Source: Chloroflexota bacterium
Lineage (GTDB): Bacteria; Chloroflexota; Anaerolineae; UBA2200
Direction of reading: 5' to 3'
Length of the DNA: 64,000 bases
Assembly (NCBI GenBank): GCA_030607875.1
Contig: JAUWJD010000004.1
Coordinates: 1 to 64,000 of the forward strand
Part shown: piece after piece, positions 30,125-37,661 of the stretch
How positions within the stretch are numbered: position 1 is the first letter of the stretch
Layout of the letters: each line of letters opens with the position of its first letter
Position numbers and translations under genes: made by a program
Notes under the pieces: generated by a model
The model's database searches: none
Seen by the model: only the letters and a program-made list of their open reading frames with translations
What the model was told of the DNA's origin: nothing

Positions 30125-30888
30125 CCACCCGTGATGGCATGAAAGCGCTCATCCTGGCCGGCGGGCTGGGCACCCGCCTGCAATCGGTGCTAAAAGACCG
30201 CCCCAAGCCCATGGCCAAGGCAGGCGGCAAGCCCTTCCTGGAGTACCTGGTCGAGCAATTGCGCGCTCAAGGCTTCAGGGAGTTGGTCTTTTGCCTGGGT
30301 CACCTGGCCGACCAGGTGCACCACTATTTCGGAGATGGGCAGCCCTGGGGCGTGCAGATCGACTATTCTGTCGAGACCCAGCTCCTGGGCACTGCCGGGG
30401 CAATCAAAAATGCACAGCACTTTATCGACGCAACGTTTCTGGTGCTGAACGGCGACTCCTACCTCGACACCGATCTGCGATCTGTGGTACAATCCCACCG
30501 GCGCAGGCACAATGCCAACCCGCGCACCGTGGGAACCATTGCCGCCGTAGCCGTGGACGAGGCCGCCGCCTATGGCACCTTGGAGCTGGGTCCCCAGATG
30601 CGCATCGTCCGCTTCCGTGAAAAGGCCAGCACAGGTTGGGACTGGATCAACGGCGGTGCCTACGTGCTGGAACCGCAGCTCCTGGACTTTATCCCCGCCG
30701 GCCAGGTGGTATCCATCGAAAGGGAGACCTTCCCACTTGTCCTGCAGCGCGGATACCGCCTCTACGCCTACCCGGTGGAGGGCTTTTTTGTGGACATCGG
30801 AACACCAGAGGGTTATCGTTCTTTCCAACGCTACATTGATCACAATCAACACAAACATCACAAAGGTCCCTCATGCCCACAAGAATGA
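30121..30888 (+). CDS. hddC: D-glycero-alpha-D-manno-heptose 1-phosphate guanylyltransferase-like nucleotidyltransferase
   Basis: KALILAGGLGTRLQSVLKDRPKPMAKAGGKPFLEYLVEQL; adjacent to hddA/gmhA/gmhB. Confidence 0.85.
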   Translation: MTTRDGMKALILAGGLGTRLQSVLKDRPKPMAKAGGKPFLEYLVEQLRAQGFRELVFCLGHLADQVHHYFGDGQPWGVQIDYSVETQLLGTAGAIKNAQHFIDATFLVLNGDSYLDTDLRSVVQSHRRRHNANPRTVGTIAAVAVDEAAAYGTLELGPQMRIVRFREKASTGWDWINGGAYVLEPQLLDFIPAGQVVSIERETFPLVLQRGYRLYAYPVEGFFVDIGTPEGYRSFQRYIDHNQHKHHKGPSCPQE

Positions 30889-30970
30889 AACGTGAAACGT
30901 GACGAGTGAGCGGTGAAGCGGGAAACTGCTAACCGGTAACCGCCAACTGCTAACCGCCAACTGCTAACTA
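30884..30970 (+). repeat. GTGAAACGTGA and AACTGCTAACCG(CC) short repeats
   Basis: GAATGAAACGTGAAACGTGACGAGTGAGCGGTGAAGCGGGAAACTGCTAACCGGTAACCGCCAACTGCTAACCGCCAACTGCTAACTAC. Confidence 0.85.
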
Positions 30971-30988
30971 CAAGAAGGAGTTCTGGCA

Positions 30989-32005
30989 ATGATCTTCCGC
31001 AGCAAAGCGCCGCTGCGCATCAGCTTCGCCGGCGGCGGCACCGAGGTGGAGCCTTACCTCTCGGAACGGGGCGGGGTCGTGCTCAGCACCAGCATCGACA
31101 AGTACGCCTACGCCTCCCTGCGCTTCCGCGACGACCGCCAGATCACCGTCACCTCGCTGGACTATGACGTGGTGGCCAAGTACGACCTGGATCAGCCACT
31201 CACCTACGACGGCCAGTTGGACCTGGTCAAGGCGGCCATCCGCCGGTTGAACCCCCAGGACAGCGGCCAGGGGCTGGATGTCTTCCTGCACAGCGACGCC
31301 CCGCCCGGCTCCGGCCTGGGTTCCTCGTCCACCGTGGTGGTGGCCCTCATCGGCCTGTTCAAGCAGTGGTTGCACCTGCCCCTGACCCACTACGAGATCG
31401 CCGACCTGGCCTACCAGATCGAGCGCGTCGACCTGGGCATCAAGGGCGGCAAGCAGGACCAATACGCCGCCACTTTCGGCGGGTTCAACTATATCGAGTT
31501 CGACCGCGACGCCACCATCGTCAACCCGCTGCGGGTGCCGCCCGACGTGCTGAACGAACTACACTACAACCTGCTCTTGTGCTATACTGGCAAGACCCGC
31601 CTCTCGGCGCGCATCATCGACACCCAGGTGGAAGGATACGTGCGACGCGAGGAAGAGGTGCTGCGGGCCATGGACGAGCTAAAGCGCATCGCCACCGCGC
31701 TGAAGGACGCCCTGCTGCAGGGCCGCCTGAACGATTTTGGTGCCCTGCTGCACCAGGCCTGGATGAACAAGAAGAAGATGGCCGCCCAGATCAGCAACCC
31801 CGGCATTGACCAGTTGTACGAGACAGCGCGCAAACACGGAGCACTGGGGGGCAAGATTTCGGGGGCCGGTGGCGGGGGCTACATGTTCTTCTACTGCCCA
31901 TTCGAAAGGAAGCACGTCGTGGCCGAGCAACTGGAGCGCTTGGGTGCGCGGGTGGTGGACTTTAACTTCGACCTGCATGGGTTGATGACCTGGGAGGTGC
32001 GATGA
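30989..32005 (+). CDS. hddA: D-glycero-alpha-D-manno-heptose 7-phosphate kinase-like GHMP kinase
   Basis: KAPLRISFAGGGTEVEPYLSERGGVVLSTSIDKYAY, DAPPGSGLGSSSTVVVALIGLFKQW. Confidence 0.9.
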   Translation: MIFRSKAPLRISFAGGGTEVEPYLSERGGVVLSTSIDKYAYASLRFRDDRQITVTSLDYDVVAKYDLDQPLTYDGQLDLVKAAIRRLNPQDSGQGLDVFLHSDAPPGSGLGSSSTVVVALIGLFKQWLHLPLTHYEIADLAYQIERVDLGIKGGKQDQYAATFGGFNYIEFDRDATIVNPLRVPPDVLNELHYNLLLCYTGKTRLSARIIDTQVEGYVRREEEVLRAMDELKRIATALKDALLQGRLNDFGALLHQAWMNKKKMAAQISNPGIDQLYETARKHGALGGKISGAGGGGYMFFYCPFERKHVVAEQLERLGARVVDFNFDLHGLMTWEVR

Positions 32006-32598
32006 GCGGTCCTGGCAAGGTATCCGCTGAAGTGATCATCCGCCGCTCCATCCGCGAGAGCATCGCGGTCAAGGAGCAGCTTCTGCAAGAACACACCGCG
32101 CTCATCGCCCGCCTGGCCGGCATCCTGGTGGACGCCTTCCGCAGTGGCCACAAACTTGTCCTCTTCGGCAACGGCGGAAGCGCCGCCGATGCGCAGCACG
32201 TGGCTGGTGAGCTAGTCAACCGCTTCCTGATGGACCGCGACGCCCTGCCAGCCATCGCCCTCACCACCAACACCTCCGTCCTGACCGCCATCAGCAACGA
32301 TGCCGGCTTTGAGCATATCTTTAGCCGCCAGGTGCAGGCTCTGGTGCAGCAGGGGGACGTGGCGGTGGGCATCAGCACCAGCGGCAACTCGCCCAACGTC
32401 ATCAAGGGCATTTTCGCTGCCAGGGAGAAGGGCGCCATCACCGTCGGCTTCAGCGGGCGCAGCGGCGGGAAGCTCAAAGAGCAGGTCGATGTCTGCCTCT
32501 GCGTGCCGTCAGATAGTACCCCGCGCATTCAGGAAGCGCACATCACCGTCTGGCACGCCATCTGCCAGGTCGGGGAGCAGGAGCTGTTCGGCCGATGA
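32002..32598 (+). CDS. gmhA: Sedoheptulose 7-phosphate isomerase (phosphoheptose isomerase)
   Basis: LVLFGNGGSAADAQHVAGELVNRF, VGISTSGNSPNVIKGI. Confidence 0.92.
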   Translation: MSGPGKVSAEVIIRRSIRESIAVKEQLLQEHTALIARLAGILVDAFRSGHKLVLFGNGGSAADAQHVAGELVNRFLMDRDALPAIALTTNTSVLTAISNDAGFEHIFSRQVQALVQQGDVAVGISTSGNSPNVIKGIFAAREKGAITVGFSGRSGGKLKEQVDVCLCVPSDSTPRIQEAHITVWHAICQVGEQELFGR

Positions 32599-33149
32599 AG
32601 TGGGCTGTTTTTCTCGATCGCGACGGGACGATCAACGAGGAAGTGCAGTACCTCCACGACCCGCACCAATTGCGCCTTCTCCCCGGCGCGCGGGTAGCCA
32701 TCCGTCTGCTCAACCAGGCCGGGGTCCCGGCCATCCTGGTCACCAACCAGGCTGGCATCGGCCGGGGCTACTACTCTGAAGCCGCCATGAGCGAGCTCCA
32801 TCGGGAACTGGCCAGGAGGTTGGCGGCTCAGGGTGCCCATCTGGATGCCACCTACCACTGTCCCCACCATCCGGACCAGGAATGCGCCTGCCGCAAGCCC
32901 CAGCCAGGGATGTTGGTGCAGGCTGCGGAAGAGCACGGCATTGACCTGCAGCGCTCCTTTGTCGTCGGCGACAAGGTCAGCGACCTGGAGGCGGGATGGC
33001 GGGCCGGTTGCCGCACGGTGCTGGTGTTGACCGGATACGGTGTGCAGGCACGAGAAGCGTTCAAGGACTATCACTTCCAGCCCGATCACATTGTCCCAGG
33101 TCTGCTGGAAGCCGTGTTGTGGATTCTGGCGCAAGAAGGCTGCCAATGA
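32595..33149 (+). CDS. gmhB: D-glycero-D-manno-heptose 1,7-bisphosphate phosphatase (HAD-IIIA)
   Basis: AVFLDRDGTINEEVQYLHDP, VTNQAGIGRGYYSE, CPHHPDQECACRKPQPGML, VVGDKVSDLEAG. Confidence 0.93.
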   Translation: MKWAVFLDRDGTINEEVQYLHDPHQLRLLPGARVAIRLLNQAGVPAILVTNQAGIGRGYYSEAAMSELHRELARRLAAQGAHLDATYHCPHHPDQECACRKPQPGMLVQAAEEHGIDLQRSFVVGDKVSDLEAGWRAGCRTVLVLTGYGVQAREAFKDYHFQPDHIVPGLLEAVLWILAQEGCQ

Positions 33150-34252
33150 GTCAGGGCCAGGGTCAGGGATTGTTATCCCTGGCTGACGGTGGAAAGCTGT
33201 CACGCCCTCCCGCAGCATCTTCCCCGTCAGGGTGCCTCCTTGGTCTCTCGACAAAGGAGGGAAGTCGCCCCTCTGCGCCGTTCGCCTCGCTCCGACGAGC
33301 AGGCCCTTCGACGGCGTCGCTCGCCCCGTCTCGAAACGACAGGACGGAGGCGGCCCGAACGGCGTGCCCTCAGGCGCTCGTTGCCGGTCAAGCATCAGAC
33401 CCTGATGGGTCTTCTCAACTTCAGACGGCGAATTCCCCTGTGCCTGCCCTGTCTCACCTTGGTCTTTGCGCCAAAGGCGTAAACGGGGACGACAGGACTG
33501 AGGCGCCACAGGTGCAGGCATTCGCCGGCCATCTCGCCGGCCATCCTGTTGCCGGTCAAGGTCCAGACCCTGAGGGGTCTTCTCAGCTTCAGACGGCGAA
33601 TTCATTCGCCGGCCATCCCGCCGGCCATATCGCCGGCCATCTCGCCAACCACCTCCAAACCCACAAAATAGCCATCCTGGCGCTTGTGGCTGCTCTTCTG
33701 CTGCTGGCCTCCCACAGCCTGTGGCTTCCCAGCATTGGCCGCCTCCTCGTGGTGTCCGACCCGCTGCAAGCAACCGACGCCATTGTGGTGCTGGCCGGCG
33801 GTGGACGCCACAGAGTGGCCGGAGGGGCCGAACTGTTCCATGCGGGCTATGCACCCTGGTTCATCGTCACCAACAGCCCGCTGAACACCCCTGGCATCCG
33901 CGTTTCCTATGCCGAACTGATGAAGACCGAGGCGGTGTGGCAGGGCGTTCCTAAAGACCGCATCCTGACGGCACCAGGGATGGTGCGGACCACTTACGAG
34001 GAGGCGCTGGCGGTGCGGCAGTTGGCGGAGCAGCGGGGCTTGTTTTCCCTGACCGTCGTCACCGACCCCTTCCACACCCGCCGGGCGCGGTGGGCTTTCC
34101 AGGACGCCTTTCGCGGCACAGGCATCACCGTGATGGTTCAACCCAGCGAGAGCTGGTACAACGCCGACTCCTGGTGGCAGGACCGGGACACGCTGCGCGA
34201 GACCTGGACGGAGTATCTGAAATGGATCCTGTATTGGATTGGGTATCGTTAG
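33146..34252 (+). CDS. YdcF-family (DUF218) protein with long repeat-encoded N-terminal extension
   Basis: TDAIVVLAGGGRHRVAGGAELFHAGYAPWFIVTNS...; N-terminal about 170 aa low complexity from DNA repeats; real start may be downstream. Confidence 0.75.
   Translation: MSQGQGQGLLSLADGGKLSRPPAASSPSGCLLGLSTKEGSRPSAPFASLRRAGPSTASLAPSRNDRTEAARTACPQALVAGQASDPDGSSQLQTANSPVPALSHLGLCAKGVNGDDRTEAPQVQAFAGHLAGHPVAGQGPDPEGSSQLQTANSFAGHPAGHIAGHLANHLQTHKIAILALVAALLLLASHSLWLPSIGRLLVVSDPLQATDAIVVLAGGGRHRVAGGAELFHAGYAPWFIVTNSPLNTPGIRVSYAELMKTEAVWQGVPKDRILTAPGMVRTTYEEALAVRQLAEQRGLFSLTVVTDPFHTRRARWAFQDAFRGTGITVMVQPSESWYNADSWWQDRDTLRETWTEYLKWILYWIGYR
33380..33435 (+). repeat. Split-hairpin repeat, copy 1
   Basis: GTTGCCGGTCAAGCATCAGACCCTGATGGGTCTTCTCAACTTCAGACGGCGAATTC. 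Confidence 0.85.
33548..33603 (+). repeat. Split-hairpin repeat, copy 2
   Basis: GTTGCCGGTCAAGGTCCAGACCCTGAGGGGTCTTCTCAGCTTCAGACGGCGAATTC. Confidence 0.85.
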
Positions 34253-34351
34253 GTGACCAGCCTTCTGAGTGGCGCCCTGTCATCGCGAGGAGCGCAGCCA
34301 TCTACATAGTCCTTGTAGCGCCCTGTCTCGATCATCTACACCACGACGACT

Positions 34352-34433
34352 TGTCATCGCGAGGAGCGCAGCGACGAAGCGATCTCCCTGCCTCTGCAAA
34401 GCTGAGATTGCTTCACTGCGTTCGCAATGACAC
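34352..34433 (+). repeat. Palindromic TGTCATCGCGAGGAGCGCAGCGACGAAGCGATCTC...GAGATTGCTTCACTGCGTTCGCAATGACA element
   Basis: Arms are inverted repeats; matches the element at 34792-34880. Confidence 0.85.
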
Positions 34434-34493
34434 GGGGGACCGGTTCGCCGGCTGGCTGCGTTGGGCGCCTCGCAATTGCAGTAAGGTAGCTGT

Positions 34494-34787
34494 TTGACGA
34501 TGAGCAGGGAATACTACGTCTACATCATGACCAACAAACACAACACCGTGCTGTATACGGGGGTCACCAATAATCTAGCGCGCAGGGTCTGTGAGCACAA
34601 ACAAGGACTGGGCGGCCGGTTTACTAGCAAGTACAAGATTAGGAAACTGGTCTACTACGAAGTCACGACAGATGTGCGCGCTGCGATAGCGAGGGAGAAG
34701 CAGATCAAGAGCGGCTCACGGAGAAAGAAGATCGATCTTGTGAACGGCATGAATCCGCAGTGGAAGGATCTCTATGATGAGATCTGA
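34494..34787 (+). CDS. GIY-YIG nuclease family protein
   Basis: YYVYIMTNKHNTVLYTGVTNNLARRVCEHKQGLGGRFTSKYKIRKLVYYEVTTDVRAAIAREKQIKSGSRRKKIDLVNGMNPQWKDLYDEI. Confidence 0.95.
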   Translation: MTMSREYYVYIMTNKHNTVLYTGVTNNLARRVCEHKQGLGGRFTSKYKIRKLVYYEVTTDVRAAIAREKQIKSGSRRKKIDLVNGMNPQWKDLYDEI

Positions 34788-34791
34788 CCGC

Positions 34792-34880
34792 CTGTCATCG
34801 CGAGGAGCGTAGCGACGTGGCGATCTCCTGGCCTCAGTGGGGCGGAGATTGCTTCACTGCGTTCACAGGTGACATGACAG
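34792..34880 (+). repeat. Second palindromic element flanking the GIY-YIG gene
   Basis: CCTGTCATCGCGAGGAGCGTAGCGACGTGGCGATCTCC...GGAGATTGCTTCACTGCGTTCACAGGTGACATGACAG. Confidence 0.85.
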
Positions 34881-34941
34881 GCGGCTTCGCAGACGGCCTG
34901 CGTTGCCAAACCTTGCTGCTCGGCAAAATGGTCGGATGTGG

Positions 34942-34947
34942 TATAAT
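34942..34947 (+). promoter_or_regulatory. Candidate -10 box (TATAAT) upstream of the DUF1616 gene
   Basis: GATGTGGTATAATGGGCACTC in intergenic DNA; no well-spaced -35 box seen. Confidence 0.45.
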
Positions 34948-35009
34948 GGGCACTCGCGGGTGCAAGGCCCGCACATGTGGAGGCTTACCACAGGCACTAG
35001 GCGGATTAC

Positions 35010-35882
35010 TTGACATTGAATATCAAGAACGAATTCATCCCCATCCTGCTCATCGGCCTGGTCTTGCTCGCGCTTATCGCCGCGGGCGTCGAGGGGCTGC
35101 CAGCGCCGCTGCCCATGCTGCGCCTGCTCCTGGGGCTGGCCTACGTGCTCCTGGTCCCCGGCTACGCGCTGCAGGCGGCACTGTTCCCCCGCGCCGACGA
35201 CCTGGATGGCCCGGAGCGGCTGGCGCTGTCCTTCGGCCTGAGCGTGGCCGTCGTCCCACCCATGGCCCTGCTGCTGGACGCACTTCCGTGGGGCATCCGG
35301 CTGTGGCCCATCGTCGTAATGGAAGCCCTGTTCATCCTGGCCTGCTCCGCCCTGGCATGGTTCCGCCGCCAGCGGCTGACGGAAGAGCAGCGTCCGGTCT
35401 TGGCCGTCGAATTCGCCCCGCGCACCTGGTGGGCCACGCAGGACCGCACCAGCCGCCTGCTCTACAGCATGCTGGCCCTGGCCCTACTGATGGCGGCCGT
35501 TGCCGCTACGGCCATCATAGTCACGCCCAAGCCTGGCGAGCGCCTCACCGAGTTCTACATCCTGGGTCCCGAGGGGCTAGCCGAGAACTACCCCCGCCAG
35601 GCCACCGCCGGCCAGCCTGTCACCGTGACCATGGGCATCGCCAACCACGAGGGCCTGCCAGCCGAGTACCGGGTGGAGGTCCACGACAGCACTGGCCTCA
35701 TCGGTCACGCCGGGCCGCTGCGTCTGGACGCCGAGGAAACGGACGAGCGGCCGGTGAGCTTTGTGCCCGCTGAGGTAGGAGATGACGTGAAGGTGGAGTT
35801 TCTGCTGTACCGCGATGGGGGAGTACAACCCTACCGCACCTTGCATCTGTGGATCAAGGTCGTAGAGGAGACCACACAGTGA
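35010..35882 (+). CDS. DUF1616-like membrane protein
   Basis: TM segments followed by EFYILGPEGLAENYPRQATAGQPVTVTMGIANHEGLPAEYRVEV; TTG start. Confidence 0.8.
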   Translation: MTLNIKNEFIPILLIGLVLLALIAAGVEGLPAPLPMLRLLLGLAYVLLVPGYALQAALFPRADDLDGPERLALSFGLSVAVVPPMALLLDALPWGIRLWPIVVMEALFILACSALAWFRRQRLTEEQRPVLAVEFAPRTWWATQDRTSRLLYSMLALALLMAAVAATAIIVTPKPGERLTEFYILGPEGLAENYPRQATAGQPVTVTMGIANHEGLPAEYRVEVHDSTGLIGHAGPLRLDAEETDERPVSFVPAEVGDDVKVEFLLYRDGGVQPYRTLHLWIKVVEETTQ

Positions 35883-36667
35883 GTATGCTTTCGCGGCTTC
35901 TGGAGGTGGACGAGGACACCCGCCCGGCTCTCAGGGTGGCTCTGGGTTACTTGGCTGCGGTGACGGTAGCCGAAGTGCTCACCGCATTTTTCGAACCGCG
36001 CGCGGGCTTGGTGCTGCACGGCATCCTGCTGCTGGTGATGCTCCTGCACACTGCCCTGTCCTGGGAGCAGCCAACCTACAAACTCCTGTTGACCCTGGCC
36101 TTCGCCCCCCTCATCCGGCTGCTGAGTCTCTCCCTGCCCCTGGCGGGTCTCCCCTTGGTCTACTGGTACTTGCTCACCAGCGTGCCCCTCTTTGTCGCTG
36201 TCCTCATGGCCATGCGCACGCTGCAGTTCACATGGCGGTCGGTAGGTGTGAACCTGCGGGCCCTACTGCTTCAGCTTGTGGTGGGCCTCAGCGGTGCGCT
36301 GTTTGGATACATAGAATACCACATCCTGCGGCCTGCACCGTTGGCCAAAGCCTTTACCTGGCAGCAGCTTTGGCTGCCGGCGCTCATCCTGCTGGTCAGC
36401 ACGGGCTTCCTGGAGGAGCTCATTTTCCGTGGTCTGATACAACAGGCCACAAAGGAGACCCTGGGGCAGTTCAGCGTCCTATACGTAGCTGCGATCTTCG
36501 CTGTGCTTCACGTAGGCTACAAGTCACTGGTGGACATCATCTTTGTCTTTGGCGTGGCGCTCTTCTTCGGTTACGTGGCGGACAAGACGGAGAGCATCCT
36601 GGGAGTCAGTCTATCCCACGGGCTGACCAACATCGTGCTTTTTCTGGTGGCGCCGTTTGTGCTGTAA
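35879..36667 (+). CDS. CPBP family intramembrane metalloprotease
   Basis: STGFLEELIFRGLIQQATKE (EExxxR), SLSHGLTNIVLFLVAPF. Confidence 0.88.
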   Translation: MSMLSRLLEVDEDTRPALRVALGYLAAVTVAEVLTAFFEPRAGLVLHGILLLVMLLHTALSWEQPTYKLLLTLAFAPLIRLLSLSLPLAGLPLVYWYLLTSVPLFVAVLMAMRTLQFTWRSVGVNLRALLLQLVVGLSGALFGYIEYHILRPAPLAKAFTWQQLWLPALILLVSTGFLEELIFRGLIQQATKETLGQFSVLYVAAIFAVLHVGYKSLVDIIFVFGVALFFGYVADKTESILGVSLSHGLTNIVLFLVAPFVL

Positions 36668-37075
36668 GCCAGTATGTGCTGCAAAGCATGCCCAGCGAAT
36701 GGAATTCGCCGCCCGGAGATGAACAATGCCCTCAGGGACAGTGTCCTTGAGAGCTAGATCAATCCCCTGAGGGGGATTCTCAGCTTCAGACAGGGATTGA
36801 AATCCCTGGCTCCGTGATGCCAAACTGTCCCACGGGCTGACCAACATCGTGCTCTTCCTGGTGGCGCCGTTTGTGCTGTAAGCCAGTATGTGCTGCAAAG
36901 CATGACCAGCGAATGGAATTCTCCCGCCGGAGATGAACAATGCCCTCAGGCATTGTGTCCTTGAGAGCTAGATCAATCCCCTGAGGGGGATTCTCGGCTT
37001 CAGACAGGGCTACGTCCCGCCATTAGTCAGGCGGGGATTTCAATCCCTGGCTCTCTCTGGCTCCGCGATGCCAAA
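36615..37075 (+). repeat. Direct tandem duplication (about 214-bp offset) of the CPBP gene 3' end plus downstream hairpin repeats
   Basis: CCCACGGGCTGACCAACATCGTGCT(T/C)TT(T/C)CTGGTGGCGCCGTTTGTGCTGTAAGCCAGTATGTGCTGCAAAGCATG begins at 36615 and again at 36829. Confidence 0.92.
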
Positions 37076-37082
37076 CAAAAAA

Positions 37083-37108
37083 GGCCGTGCACCCTTCTGT
37101 GCACGGCC
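37083..37108 (-). terminator. Rho-independent terminator for the small minus-strand gene
   Basis: GGCCGTGCAC-CCTTCT-GTGCACGGCC perfect 10-bp stem; A-tract on + strand left of it reads as a T-tract on the minus strand. Confidence 0.8.
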
Positions 37109-37133
37109 CGTATACCAGTGAATCAAATAAGCG

Positions 37134-37403
37134 TCAGCGCAACACCTGGGCTATCCTCGTCACCGCAATCATTCCGAAGGTCATCAGCAGGGGCACGACA
37201 GCGACATCGAGAGTGCGCCCCAAAGCCTTGAAGCGCGGGGTATCCGCAGCCAGCACCAGCTCCTTCTGCAGCAGGAGCACGAACAGCACCAGAATGCTCA
37301 CCAGAGCCAGCGAAGCCGCAAAGGTCACTGTGGTGACAGTGGTTGTCGTCGATGTCACCGATGTGATGGTCGTAACGGTTGTAGTCGTAACAGTTGAGAT
37401 CAT
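37134..37403 (-). CDS. Small membrane protein with Thr/Val-rich N-terminus (89 aa)
   Basis: MISTVTTTTVTTITSVTSTTTTVTTVTFAASLALVSILVLFVLLLQKELVLAADTPRFKALGRTLDVAVVPLLMTFGMIAVTRIAQVLR; upstream TATACT and downstream terminator on the same strand. Confidence 0.65.
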   Translation of the reverse strand: MISTVTTTTVTTITSVTSTTTTVTTVTFAASLALVSILVLFVLLLQKELVLAADTPRFKALGRTLDVAVVPLLMTFGMIAVTRIAQVLR

Positions 37404-37661
37404 CTTGCTATTCCTTGGATGCAGTATAGCATAGAACGAAACCTGTGCCAAATGCAACAACAAACAGGACGCACGCACCGCGCCTGTCCAACTACGATAG
37501 CCGACAAAGATGAAAATTAGATGAAATTCCGCCTGTCGCACATTACAGTTCTGTAAGGTAAGGACGGGCATTCAGACGCGAATCGTGAACTTCGCTCATG
37601 CGGTGCTGCGATTACCGCAGACGGTCCAAATCGACTCTAGCGCCAGCAAGGTCACAGGGCC

